From Lentimicrobium sp. L6 (GTDB taxonomy: Bacteria; Bacteroidota; Bacteroidia; Bacteroidales; UBA12170): 64,000 nucleotides of DNA. The stretch spans positions 1 to 64,000 of the forward strand of contig NZ_JABKCA010000010.1 in NCBI RefSeq assembly GCF_013166655.1, read 5' to 3'. Positions within the stretch are counted from its first letter, which is position 1; every line of letters starts with the position of its first letter. Below the pieces are notes generated by a model, which was not told the origin of the DNA, searched no databases, and was given only the letters and a program-made list of their open reading frames with translations. Positions 31,366-40,511 of this stretch are shown here, one piece after another. The translations under genes were made by a program, and so were the position numbers.

Positions 31366-33405
31366 ATGCAACAAAAAACAGCTCTTATTTTGCTAGTATT
31401 GACGGGTTTATTCCTCGTTAACTTTAGCCATGCAGGAAATAAAAAATCAACAATTTCTAACGGAAAGATAGAATCTGTGATTAAATCAATTCAGGAAAAA
31501 CAGTCAAATGCAGATGCCTTTCTACTCAAAAAAGGCGTAGTACAAGTGGCCAGGCTTTGGAGAGAAAGTGATGGGAGTGCTGAAGAGTTTCAATCCTTCT
31601 GTGAGGAAAATTATGTAGCCAATCCTGAGGAGCGTAAACAATTATTTTTACGTTTCGATAGACATTATGAAGTATTGTGGGGAAATCTACTCAAGTTGCA
31701 ATTAGAGTTAAACGAGCCCAATCACATGGATATTGGGGAGTTGACCGATGTGGATATGATGTTTGCCGCTTATAATCCCCAAGCACATTTGGCTGAAGAT
31801 TTATTTGCCAATAAAATAGCATTTGTTACTGCTTTAAATTTCCCAGAATTGAGTTTAGACGAGAAAAACGATTTGGGAAAAGATTGGGATAGTTTAGATT
31901 GGGCTTATGCTAGAATGGGTGATGTATTCACTTCGCGTATTCCAGCTTCTTTATTACAAGCACGTTCTAATGCGGCTACTACATCAGATGCTTATATTTC
32001 TGAGTATAATATTTTCATGGGTCATGTTATAGGTAAGGATGGAAAAAAACACTTTCCTGAGGATATGAAATTAATCACCCATTGGAATCTTCGCGATGAG
32101 TTAAAATCTAATTATAGTACTGAAAATGGTCAGTATAAACAAGAAATGATCTATTTGGTGATGAAAAGAATCATTGACCAAAGTATTCCTCAAGCTGTAA
32201 TTAACTCTCCTGAATATGATTGGGACATCATTAATAATACAATATCGAAGAAAGGTAAAAATGTGACTTCTGAGTCAGAACCAGATACTCGTTATCAGCA
32301 ATTGCTAAACAACTTTTTAACGACAAAAGCTTTAGATGAATATTACCCGGCTTATCCAACTTATGTGGAGCGTCGTTTTTCTGGAAACATGGAAATTCCT
32401 CAGGAAGAAGTGGAGCGCATCTTTATTGATTTAGTATCCTCCGAAGAAGTGAAAGATTTAGCCAAATTGATTAAGAAGCAATTGGGCCGTGATTTGCGTC
32501 CTTACGATATTTGGTATAATGGATTTAAGGCGCAAAGCTCATTAAGCGAAGCTGAATTAAATGAGATTACCCAAGAAAAATATACAAACCCTAAGGCTTT
32601 TGAAGCTGATATGCCTCGTATGTTGCAAGATTTGAAATTCTCTGAGGAGCAAGCCAATTTCTTAGCCTCAAAGATTCAAGTGGATGGTTCTAGAGGAGCA
32701 GGACATGCATGGGGAGCAGAAATGAAAGCAGAGAAAGCCAGATTAAGAACCAGAATTGGTGCCGAAGGAATGAACTATAAAGGTTATAATATTGCGGTTC
32801 ATGAGTTTGGTCATAATGTAGAGCAAACCATCACACTACACGATGTGGATTATTATATGTTGCGTGGCGTACCAAATACAGCTTTTACTGAGGCTTTAGC
32901 TTTTATCTTTCAAAAGCGCGATTTAGAATTGCTTGGATTGGAAGAAAAGAATGCTGCAAAAGTGCATTATATGGCATTGGCTAATTTATGGAGCTGCTAT
33001 GAAATTATGGGTGTTTCTTTAGTAGATATGGCTGTTTGGGAATGGATGTATGCCAATCCAAATGCAACAGCAGCAGAACTAAAAGTTGCAGTTATTGATA
33101 TTGCAAAAGAGGTGTGGAATAAATACTTTGCTGAAAAATTTGGAGTAAAAGATGAGCCAATCCTGGCTATCTATTCCCACATGATAGACAATCCTCTTTA
33201 TCTTTCGGCTTATCCAATTGGTCAGTTAATCGATTTCCAAATTGAGCAGCAAATAGAAGGAAAGGTATTCGCAGACGAAATCAATAGGATTTATTCGGTC
33301 GGTCGTTTAACGCCAAAATACTGGATGGAAAATGCAGTGGGAAAAGAATTATCTACTAAGCCTTTGTTAAAAGCATCTCGTGGAGCTTTAGAGTTTTTAA
33401 AGTAA
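31366..33405 (+). CDS. Secreted zinc metallopeptidase-like protein with HEFGH motif
   Basis: 679 residues: a signal peptide (LVLTGLFLVNFSHAG), a large helical domain, and the zinc site HEFGHN at IAVHEFGHNVEQTI, followed about 30 residues later by FTEALAF, where Glu would be the third ligand. That makes it a gluzincin-type peptidase (HExxH...E). I do not recognise the exact family; M2/M3-like folds and M49 dipeptidyl peptidase III were considered, but the M49 HExxGH spacing is absent. A -7 element TAATTTTG at 31339-31346 supports the start. The preceding 370 bp (30996-31365) are AT-rich and show no gene or clear signal other than this. Confidence 0.7.
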   Translation: MQQKTALILLVLTGLFLVNFSHAGNKKSTISNGKIESVIKSIQEKQSNADAFLLKKGVVQVARLWRESDGSAEEFQSFCEENYVANPEERKQLFLRFDRHYEVLWGNLLKLQLELNEPNHMDIGELTDVDMMFAAYNPQAHLAEDLFANKIAFVTALNFPELSLDEKNDLGKDWDSLDWAYARMGDVFTSRIPASLLQARSNAATTSDAYISEYNIFMGHVIGKDGKKHFPEDMKLITHWNLRDELKSNYSTENGQYKQEMIYLVMKRIIDQSIPQAVINSPEYDWDIINNTISKKGKNVTSESEPDTRYQQLLNNFLTTKALDEYYPAYPTYVERRFSGNMEIPQEEVERIFIDLVSSEEVKDLAKLIKKQLGRDLRPYDIWYNGFKAQSSLSEAELNEITQEKYTNPKAFEADMPRMLQDLKFSEEQANFLASKIQVDGSRGAGHAWGAEMKAEKARLRTRIGAEGMNYKGYNIAVHEFGHNVEQTITLHDVDYYMLRGVPNTAFTEALAFIFQKRDLELLGLEEKNAAKVHYMALANLWSCYEIMGVSLVDMAVWEWMYANPNATAAELKVAVIDIAKEVWNKYFAEKFGVKDEPILAIYSHMIDNPLYLSAYPIGQLIDFQIEQQIEGKVFADEINRIYSVGRLTPKYWMENAVGKELSTKPLLKASRGALEFLK

Positions 33406-33524
33406 AATATCTAGTTTTAGGTATAGATAATCAATACTGTTCAAAATAAGTTTCATATTATAAAAAGATTCTTCACTTCATTGCATTTCGTTAAGAAGGA
33501 CAATGTATTAGAATATGACACCTT

Positions 33525-33573
33525 GGAAGAATGGGCTTTATTTTTTCAATGGCAAAATCAAACCCATTCTTCC
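33525..33573. repeat. Long hairpin GGAAGAATGGG / CCCATTCTTCC
   Basis: A perfect 11-bp inverted repeat (33525-33535 with 33563-33573) around a 27-base AT-rich loop, in the gene-free DNA 33406-33737. There is no T-run behind it. It is followed by a smaller palindrome and then a true terminator. The small open frame at 33481-33675 covers it but looks non-coding. Confidence 0.6.
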
Positions 33574-33597
33574 AGTTTCCTTAGCAAAACAGTTGTC

Positions 33598-33619
33598 ACT
33601 CCGATGCGTAGCGAGGAGT
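33598..33619. repeat. REP-like ACTCC...GGAGT palindrome
   Basis: ACTCCGATGCGTAGCGAGGA then GTC: the arms ACTCC and GGAGT flank a GATGCGTAGCGA core and are followed by TTTTG. Its CG-rich composition stands out from the surrounding AT-rich DNA. It resembles the short CGAAGCGAGGA-type dispersed repeats of this phylum. Confidence 0.45.
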
Positions 33620-33657
33620 CTTTTGTAATTATTAGGACGCTATTGATAAATAATATA

Positions 33658-33692
33658 GGGTGGTCTTCTATTTGAAGATTACCCTTTTTTTT
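33658..33692 (+). terminator. Terminator downstream of the HEFGH peptidase gene
   Basis: GGGTGGTCTTC (33658-33668) pairs with GAAGATTACCC (33674-33684), two G-T pairs included, with a five-base loop and an eight-T tail. It lies about 250 bp after the peptidase stop, so the 3' region is long or an independent short RNA ends here. Confidence 0.78.
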
Positions 33693-33709
33693 GTGGCGGT
33701 TTTTTTGAC

Positions 33710-33717
33710 TAAATTTG
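33710..33717 (+). promoter_or_regulatory. -7 element (TAAATTTG) of the BNR-repeat gene
   Basis: TAAATTTG ends about 20 bp before the ATG at 33738. A TTTG exists upstream at 33690-33693, but the spacing is 16 rather than 19, and it lies in the terminator tail, so only the -7 box is convincing. Confidence 0.45.
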
Positions 33718-33737
33718 AGCTCTAAACATAGACTATC

Positions 33738-36251
33738 ATGCGATACAAGATTTTAATTTCCTTAATTTTAGTTTCAGCTTCTGTTTTCTTATGGAAATCT
33801 TTTGAAGAATTTGAAAAGAGTTCTCAAAAGCAAATGGAATATAAACCTATAGATTGGTTTTATCAGCAAAGGGCTTTCCCTAGTGGCGACATCAATAGAG
33901 ATGCTTATCAGGCCGCTTTGAAGCAAAGTTCATCGATGCATAAGAATCCCACCAAGAGTTTGGGGACATGGGAATTGGCAGGCCCGGTAAATGTGGGTGG
34001 TCGATTAACGGATGTAGAAATAAATCCATTAGATGAGGATGTTATTTATATTGGTGCAGCCAGCGGAGGAGTCTTTAAATCTAATAATGCAGGCTTGTCC
34101 TTTAATCCTATTTTCGATGAGAGTTTGAGCTTGTCCATTGGTGATATTGCTTTAGCACCTTCAAATCCAGATGTGATTTATGTAGGAACTGGCGAGGCCA
34201 ATCCTGGAGGAGGTTCTTTAGCTTACGATGGTAATGGCATGTATAAAAGTGCTGACGGAGGAGATTCTTGGTCGCATATTGGTTTAGATGAGATAGGATC
34301 GGTTGGACGAGTAGTGGTTTCCCCAAATGATCCAAATACGGCTTATGTGGCTGCTATGGGTTATTTGTTCGAGAACAATGCAGAGCGAGGCGTTTTTAAA
34401 ACCACTGATGGAGGGGCTAATTGGGAGAAGGTTTTGTTTATTAATGATTCCACTGGAGCTATCGATTTAGCTATACACCCGACTAATCCTGATATTATAT
34501 ATGCTGCTACTTGGGAGCGCGTTAGAAGATTGGAGTTTTATACTTATGGAGGTGAAGGCTGTGGGATTTACAAAAGTGAAGATGGCGGAGAGAACTGGGA
34601 AGAATTAGACAGTGGATTGCCTTCAGGAATTAATGTGGGTAGAATCGGAATCGGAATTTCACAAAGTGAACCGGATATCTTATATGCGATTTATGCGGAT
34701 AGTCCTGGATATTTTGAGGGAATGTATAAAACTGAAAATGGTGGCGATTCTTGGTCTCAAACCAATGATGGAAATATGACTGATCTATACGCTAGTTATG
34801 GTTGGTGGTTCGGAAGGTTAAAAGTAGATCCTCAAGATGCAGATATTGTGTATGCCATTGGATTCTATTTATACAAAACAGAAAATGGGGGAAGTACTTG
34901 GTTTGATATTACCAATGATGTTCACGTAGATCAGCATGAAATTGCGATATCTCCAACAAATTCTAACTTGGTATACTTGGGGAATGATGGTGGCTTATAT
35001 AAATCAGATGATGGTGGAAATAATATGATTCATCATGAGAATTTACCTATCACACAATTTTACACCACAGCCATTGATGCTCTTGAACCGCAACGATTAT
35101 ATGGAGGAGCCCAAGATAATGGAACCAATAGAACTTATAATGGAGCCATTGATAATTGGAATAGAGTCTATGGAGGGGATGGCTTTTATTGCCTGATCGA
35201 TCCAGAGGATAATAAATATGTTTATGCTGAATATCAATATGGAAATTTAGCTCGTTCTACAAATTTTGGCAACTCCTTTTACTCGGCTATCGAAGGGATA
35301 AGCAGTTCAGATAGAAAAAACTGGAATACACCAGTGGTGATGAATCCTCAAAATCCATCCTCATTATATTATGGTGCTAATAGAGTATACAAATCAACCA
35401 ATAGAGCTCAAAATTGGCAATTGTTTTCTGGGGAACTTTCCAATGGGGAAGGAAGTGGAAATCAAAAATACGGAACCATTACTACTTTGGCCGTTTCACC
35501 AGTTGATACCAATATTGTATATGCGGGTACTGATGATGCTAATGTTTGGGTAACCCTGGATAATGGTAACCTTTGGACTAAAATAAGTGATGATTTGCCA
35601 CAGCGATGGATTAGTAGAGTTGTGGCAGATCCGGAATTTTCTAATATTGCTTATGTCTGTCTCTCAGGATTCAGAGAGAATGAATACTTGGCACATGTTT
35701 ATAAGACTGAAGATTTTGGAGCAAGCTGGGAAGCTATTTCAGAAGGATTACCTAATGCACCAGTAAATGATATGGTGATTTGGAAGGGCAGTATTGACAG
35801 ATTGATTGTAGCTACCGATGTTGGTGTCTTTTATCAAAATGAAGATTCGGAGGAGTGGCATGTTTTCGCTGAGGGTTTACCCTTGGTTGCTGTAACAGAT
35901 TTGGCTCTAGATTTTGCTTCCGGAACTATAGCGGCAGCAACTTATGGGCGCTCCATGTATAGAATAGAATTATCAGTTGGGCTTGATGAAATTGAATTAG
36001 GCTCCTCTGATTTCGAATGGCAGGTTTTTCCTAACCCTATTCATCAAGATTTTCAAATTTCTATAGCGGATTTTAATACAGATAATTATTTCAAAATCTA
36101 TAATATGAGTGGACAGCTAGTATATTCTAGTGTCTTAGAATCCTCAAAAAAAATATTTAATACTAATAATATTGGTCTAAGTAGTGGCGTTTACCTATTT
36201 GAGCTAACAATGAATGAACAAGTTAGTAGTCGAAAACTGATTATTGAGTAG
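33738..36251 (+). CDS. Secreted BNR/sortilin-type beta-propeller protein with T9SS sorting domain
   Basis: 837 residues: an N-terminal signal/anchor helix (ILISLILVSASVFLW), then repeated propeller blades with Asp-box-like motifs (VFKSNNAGLSF, MYKSADGGDSW, VFKTTDGGANW, IYKSEDGGENW, MYKTENGGDSW). The C-terminal type A sorting domain is FPNPIHQDFQISI ... YNMSGQLVYSS ... SGVYLFELTMNEQVSSRKLIIE. Such proteins resemble VPS10/sortilin or BNR glycosyl hydrolases, but no sialidase active site was identified, so an enzymatic role is unproven. It is exported by the type IX system to the surface. Confidence 0.88.
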   Translation: MRYKILISLILVSASVFLWKSFEEFEKSSQKQMEYKPIDWFYQQRAFPSGDINRDAYQAALKQSSSMHKNPTKSLGTWELAGPVNVGGRLTDVEINPLDEDVIYIGAASGGVFKSNNAGLSFNPIFDESLSLSIGDIALAPSNPDVIYVGTGEANPGGGSLAYDGNGMYKSADGGDSWSHIGLDEIGSVGRVVVSPNDPNTAYVAAMGYLFENNAERGVFKTTDGGANWEKVLFINDSTGAIDLAIHPTNPDIIYAATWERVRRLEFYTYGGEGCGIYKSEDGGENWEELDSGLPSGINVGRIGIGISQSEPDILYAIYADSPGYFEGMYKTENGGDSWSQTNDGNMTDLYASYGWWFGRLKVDPQDADIVYAIGFYLYKTENGGSTWFDITNDVHVDQHEIAISPTNSNLVYLGNDGGLYKSDDGGNNMIHHENLPITQFYTTAIDALEPQRLYGGAQDNGTNRTYNGAIDNWNRVYGGDGFYCLIDPEDNKYVYAEYQYGNLARSTNFGNSFYSAIEGISSSDRKNWNTPVVMNPQNPSSLYYGANRVYKSTNRAQNWQLFSGELSNGEGSGNQKYGTITTLAVSPVDTNIVYAGTDDANVWVTLDNGNLWTKISDDLPQRWISRVVADPEFSNIAYVCLSGFRENEYLAHVYKTEDFGASWEAISEGLPNAPVNDMVIWKGSIDRLIVATDVGVFYQNEDSEEWHVFAEGLPLVAVTDLALDFASGTIAAATYGRSMYRIELSVGLDEIELGSSDFEWQVFPNPIHQDFQISIADFNTDNYFKIYNMSGQLVYSSVLESSKKIFNTNNIGLSSGVYLFELTMNEQVSSRKLIIE

Positions 36252-36316
36252 TTCTTGTTTATTATTGGACTGCAAAATGATTAATTAATATATTTGTGAA
36301 TCGACAAAAAAGAACC

Positions 36317-37177
36317 ATGATGAATAAATTTACCATTTTGATTTTCTTATTTGCTTGCCAATTTTCTTGGGCGCAGAGTTTTCAAGAACCAACCATTGAG
36401 CAAAATGTGCTGAGGATTATCGAAGACTTCAATGCACATGTCAATAATAAAAATCTCATTGAAATAGATTTATATTTAATGGATAATGCCCAACTCAGTA
36501 GAATACAACATTTGAAAGCTGATCTGCAATTAACACAGATTACACCAAATGAATTGGCCAATAAAAACTGGGTTTCAAAGCGATATGAGTTTGTTCCTCA
36601 GGTAGATGTGCGCTCTTCTTTTGCTAGTGTTTATGGTTATTATACAGCCTTTGATACCAATGGAGTGAAGAAATGTGGGACCGATTATTACCAGCTTTTT
36701 CAACAAAAGGGGAGATGGAGAATTATTGCCTATACAGAGACTATTTATAATACCTGTAAATCCATCGAACCCAGAAAAACAGAGATTAGTTTAATTAATA
36801 ATACTTTAGATGAATGGCATGGGTTGGCAGCTGTTGGTGATTCTACTTATTTTGATTATTTTAGTAGTGGCAGTTTTTATTTAGGTACGGATCCTAAGGA
36901 AGTCTGGAGCTTACAAGGTTTTAAAGATTTTGCAATGCCACATTTTAGACGTGGTGCTGCTTGGAGTTTTAAAAATAAAAGTAGAAATGTTCACTTGGGT
37001 GATTATGGGCATTATGCTTGGTTCGATGAAAAGTTGGATACTTGGATGGGTTTGTGCAGAGGAAGTGGTGTGATGGAAAAACAATCTGATGGCTGGAAAA
37101 TTAAATTCTATAGTCTTACTGTCTTAGTTCCCAATAGTAAAATTAATGCATACATAAAAATCCTAAATAACGATTAA
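36317..37177 (+). CDS. Secreted protein with two SnoaL/NTF2-like domains
   Basis: About 286 residues from the ATG at 36317 (or 36320): a signal peptide ending FSWAQ, then two NTF2-like domains. The second is clearest, with DEWHGLAAVGDSTYFDYF, LGTDPKEVWSLQGFKDFAMPHF, GAAWSF, YAWFDEKLDTWMG and CRGSGVMEKQSDGWKI, the SnoaL_3 pattern. The GTG at 36296 is rejected because it is the last part of a TATATTTG -7 box (36289-36296). Function is unknown; such domains bind small ligands or catalyse isomerisation. The next gene starts directly at the stop. Confidence 0.8.
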   Translation: MMNKFTILIFLFACQFSWAQSFQEPTIEQNVLRIIEDFNAHVNNKNLIEIDLYLMDNAQLSRIQHLKADLQLTQITPNELANKNWVSKRYEFVPQVDVRSSFASVYGYYTAFDTNGVKKCGTDYYQLFQQKGRWRIIAYTETIYNTCKSIEPRKTEISLINNTLDEWHGLAAVGDSTYFDYFSSGSFYLGTDPKEVWSLQGFKDFAMPHFRRGAAWSFKNKSRNVHLGDYGHYAWFDEKLDTWMGLCRGSGVMEKQSDGWKIKFYSLTVLVPNSKINAYIKILNND

Positions 37178-38131
37178 ATGACTTATTTTTACCGCTTTGT
37201 CGTCCTTTTACTTCTCATTAGTTCATGCTCCAATCCTATTGAGGAGGGTTTGTTTATGAGATCTTCTGTAATCATAGAAACTATTCCTTCCGCATCGGGT
37301 GTCATATGCGATGAGAGCCACATATGGTTGGTAGGAGATGATGTAGCACCATTATTTGAAGTTAATAATAAATTAGAAGTAGTAAATCAATATACCCTTT
37401 CTAAAATCAATAATAAGGTTGATGGAAGAATCTTGAAATCCTTAAAAGCCGATTTTGAGAGTATGGATATTTCTGGAGATGAGATTATTGTTCTAGGTAG
37501 TGGAAGTAAAGAGATAAGCAGAGATACCGCATTTGTTTTTAATAAGAAAACAAGAATGCTCATGTCTAAAAAATCTATTCGCCCCTTATTTGATGTATTT
37601 ATTCAACTTGGGAATTATGATAGCCTGTCAAGTATAAATATCGAAGGTTTAACCTCTTGTTCAAATTATTTCTATTTATTGCAACGTGGAAATATCGGTG
37701 ACCATAATGATATATTTCGTATTTCGAAACCAGATTTTCTAAGTTATTTATATGGAGGGGATTTGCCTCTGGTGGAAATATATCATTTTCAATTACCAAT
37801 GATTGAGGAATATATGAGTGGATTTTCAGGTGCATGTATTTCACCTGATGAGAAGTTTTTAATATTTACTTCCTCAGTTGAGTCTACTTTAGATGTATAC
37901 CACGACGGGGAAGTGTTAGGGAGTTTTATTGGAATGATTCCACTGCAAGGGGTGAATGCACTTAATCAGATAAAATCATGGCCCGTTAAAGAAAATGAAT
38001 TGTTTATAAAAACAAAACTAGAATCTGTTTGTGTTAAAAACCAAGAACATCAGCTATATGATTTACTCTGTGTGAGCGATAATGATGATGGCAAGAGTGG
38101 AATCTACGAATTTACATTAATAGTAAAATAA
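37178..38131 (+). CDS. Hypothetical lipoprotein, beta-propeller-like (DUF6929-like)
   Basis: 317 residues with a lipoprotein signal (VVLLLLISSCSNP; Cys at about 17). The body, with GVICDESHIWLVGDDVAPLFEVN, DFESMDISGDEIIVLGSGS, and LTSCSNYFYLLQRGN, has the short-strand, Gly-rich look of a beta-propeller and resembles DUF6929; I hold that loosely. It begins with zero spacing after the NTF2-like gene and ends 6 bp before a protease gene, so it belongs to a secreted-protein operon. Confidence 0.6.
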   Translation: MTYFYRFVVLLLLISSCSNPIEEGLFMRSSVIIETIPSASGVICDESHIWLVGDDVAPLFEVNNKLEVVNQYTLSKINNKVDGRILKSLKADFESMDISGDEIIVLGSGSKEISRDTAFVFNKKTRMLMSKKSIRPLFDVFIQLGNYDSLSSINIEGLTSCSNYFYLLQRGNIGDHNDIFRISKPDFLSYLYGGDLPLVEIYHFQLPMIEEYMSGFSGACISPDEKFLIFTSSVESTLDVYHDGEVLGSFIGMIPLQGVNALNQIKSWPVKENELFIKTKLESVCVKNQEHQLYDLLCVSDNDDGKSGIYEFTLIVK

Positions 38132-38137
38132 GGAATT

Positions 38138-39784
38138 ATGAAATATATAAAGTCCTATCTAGGCTTTTTAGCCATTTTGAGTTTGTCAGTTTTTAATGGT
38201 GGCTTTGCGCAAGTTAGCCATGGAGGCCAACCTTACTCCTTTACCCATCAACTCGAAACGCCAATTGCGGTGATGCCGGATGCTAGTGCTTTAATAAGAT
38301 TAAACTTTGACGAAGGAAAAGATTGTTCAGGGCTTGAATTTGCTCGTTTCCTTCCTCTAAATATTTCTTTAACTAGTGATGATTGGCAGATAAACAATCT
38401 TCCAAATGGAGACAGAATATACCAATTAAGCATTAAATCAAAAGGGGCTTTAGGTATTGGTGTATATTTCAATAATCTATTCATTCCAGAAGGAGGGGAG
38501 CTTTTTATTTATTCTCCAGACCATCAGCAATATATTGGTTCTTTCAATCATTTGAATAATAAAGAAAATAAAATTTTAGCCACTGAATTTCTTTATGGCG
38601 AAGAGGTTATTATCGAATATTTTGAACCAAAGAATAAAGTAGGGCAGTCACATTTTACTGTAAACGAAATATTACATGCTTATAGAGGAGTTAGAGAAGT
38701 TGATGAAGAGAAAGGTTATGGAGGTTCTGGTGATTGTGAAGTGAATGTAAATTGTCCAGAAGGCAATGGTAAAAAAGATCAACGAGATGCCGTGGTTCGT
38801 ATCCTCATTAAAAAAGGATCTGCTGGATTATGGTGTACCGGTTCATTAATTAATAATACCAGCGAAGACAGAACGCCTTATATCATTACTGCTGATCATT
38901 GTGGTAAAGCCTCTTCCGATGAAGATATGGAACAATGGATCTTTTATTTCCATTACCAGAGTTTAACTTGTGAATTTCCTGATGAAGAGCCGGAGCATCA
39001 AAGTGTTGAAGGTTGTGAAAAAATTGCAGCGAGTTCTAATGCAGACATCCTTGGTTCCGATTTCTTTTTGGTGAAGATTACTCAAGATATCCCATTAGAT
39101 TATAATCCTTTTTTTATAGGATGGAATAGAGATGGTTTGGGAAGTAATTCAGGCTATACCATTCATCATCCTGATGGTGACATTAAAAAGATTTCTATTT
39201 ATGAAGAACCTTTAGTTAGTGCAAGTTATAGTTCGTCAGGAATTACAAATGCTTATTGGCAAGTGGTTTGGGCTGAAACAGAAAGTGGTCATGGTGTTAC
39301 AGAAGGAGGTTCTTCTGGTTCCCCCATTTTTGATCAAAATGGATATTTAATTGGAACTTTAACAGGAGGGCAAGCTGCTTGTTCTAATTTAACGGGTCCT
39401 GATTTTTATGGAAAAATAAGTGTGCATTGGGAAGATAATGGAACAGCAGATGATGAGCAATTAATGCCTTGGTTAGATCCTTTAAATTCTGGGATAGAGA
39501 AAATGTCAGGGACCTATTTAGGCCTAGATGAAAAGGATCTCATTCAAACAGATCTTTTTAGTCTTTTTCCTAATCCAGCACAAGAATCGGTGACTTTGTA
39601 TTTTAAAGAAGATTATAGAGATTTGAGCATTCAGCTTTATGATATAAAAGGGTCGCTTGTGAATGAGACCATGCAGAATGGAAATAGTCAAGTTATACCT
39701 ACTGACCATCTCATGAATGGAGTGTATTTCATTAAAGCCACTAATAGCAAGTCAAGTCAAACGATACGATTTTTAAAGAACTAG
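38138..39784 (+). CDS. Trypsin-like serine protease with T9SS sorting domain
   Basis: 548 residues: a signal peptide (about FNGGFAQ), a pro-region, then a chymotrypsin-fold protease related to lysyl endopeptidases. The catalytic His is in IITADHCGKAS, the catalytic Ser in EGGSSGSPIFDQNG, and several cysteines (CEVNVNCPEG, LTCEFPDEEPEHQSVEGCEK) may form disulfides. The C-terminal sorting domain is LFPNPAQESVTLYF ... LYDIKGSLVNE ... MNGVYFIKATNSKSSQTIRFLK. It would be cleaved and shown at the cell surface. It ends the three-gene operon and converges on the 39787 gene with a 2-bp gap. Confidence 0.88.
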   Translation: MKYIKSYLGFLAILSLSVFNGGFAQVSHGGQPYSFTHQLETPIAVMPDASALIRLNFDEGKDCSGLEFARFLPLNISLTSDDWQINNLPNGDRIYQLSIKSKGALGIGVYFNNLFIPEGGELFIYSPDHQQYIGSFNHLNNKENKILATEFLYGEEVIIEYFEPKNKVGQSHFTVNEILHAYRGVREVDEEKGYGGSGDCEVNVNCPEGNGKKDQRDAVVRILIKKGSAGLWCTGSLINNTSEDRTPYIITADHCGKASSDEDMEQWIFYFHYQSLTCEFPDEEPEHQSVEGCEKIAASSNADILGSDFFLVKITQDIPLDYNPFFIGWNRDGLGSNSGYTIHHPDGDIKKISIYEEPLVSASYSSSGITNAYWQVVWAETESGHGVTEGGSSGSPIFDQNGYLIGTLTGGQAACSNLTGPDFYGKISVHWEDNGTADDEQLMPWLDPLNSGIEKMSGTYLGLDEKDLIQTDLFSLFPNPAQESVTLYFKEDYRDLSIQLYDIKGSLVNETMQNGNSQVIPTDHLMNGVYFIKATNSKSSQTIRFLKN

Positions 39785-39786
39785 TT

Positions 39787-40491
39787 TTACTTTATCTTCT
39801 CTTTAAAACTATAATCCATTTCGCTCCATGGTTTTGGTCTCTTATGGCTTAATGTCCTTTTTATAAGCTCCTCAAAAGTATGGGAATTTTGTTCTTGAGT
39901 AAGATGGATACACTCTAGATATCTGGAGAAACACATCCTTCTACCTTCAAAGCCTTGGCTAATGGGGTAATTAATATCTTCTTGTATCACTATCCATTTA
40001 ATAGAATAGAGGAGCTCTTCGAGATCTAAATCTATTTTGTTTCCCAATTCATTATAATACTTTGAGCCATGATATTGTTTTACGAGTTTTAGGAGTTGAG
40101 GAGTGGGAGGAGTAGGCCTATAGTTCAGAAGAGTTTTGACCTTTTTAATTTCTATCCTTCCTGTTTGACTCAGTTCCATTAAAACATCACTAAGTTTCTC
40201 TGCATCTATCTTTCCATGGAGGATTTTATTATAAATATCAACTAAGATATTCGAATGTGATAAAGAGGTCTCTTTTCCCTTTCTATCCAAATCAATTCTG
40301 TAATCGTAGATTATTTTTGATCCTTTAAATTTAGATTTATAACCTGGGAAGGAAACAGAAATGATAGAATGGTTTTCACAAGTTTCTAATTTTATAAATT
40401 TGCTATTAAATTGGGATAATGATAGTGATTTCCCAAAATCATTTTTCTTAAAATTATCTTCTAAATATTTTTGTAGTAGTGAATAGCTCAT
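39787..40491 (-). CDS. Hypothetical protein (234 aa), next to a histidine kinase
   Basis: A soluble protein with no signal or membrane segment. Visible features are a mixed alpha/beta N-terminus (SIISVSFPGYKSKFKGSKIIYDYRID), a Pro-rich link (YRPTPPTPQLLKLVKQYHG), and a C-terminal helical part with GFEGRRMCFSRYLECIHLTQEQ and KRPKPWSEMDYSF. I do not recognise it. It is 20 bp downstream of the periplasmic-binding-protein kinase on the same strand, so it is probably co-transcribed and could serve as its output or accessory protein (inference). Confidence 0.65.
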   Translation of the reverse strand: MSYSLLQKYLEDNFKKNDFGKSLSLSQFNSKFIKLETCENHSIISVSFPGYKSKFKGSKIIYDYRIDLDRKGKETSLSHSNILVDIYNKILHGKIDAEKLSDVLMELSQTGRIEIKKVKTLLNYRPTPPTPQLLKLVKQYHGSKYYNELGNKIDLDLEELLYSIKWIVIQEDINYPISQGFEGRRMCFSRYLECIHLTQEQNSHTFEELIKRTLSHKRPKPWSEMDYSFKEKIK

Positions 40492-40511
40492 TATTACAGT
40501 CTAGCTTGTTC

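Noticed and set aside
33481-33675. 64-aa frame after the HEFGH peptidase
   Set aside because: It is made of two hairpin elements and part of a terminator, with no family-like sequence.
36296-36316. GTG start for the NTF2-like gene
   Set aside because: The GTG is part of a TATATTTG -7 box; the tandem ATGs at 36317/36320 precede the signal peptide directly.
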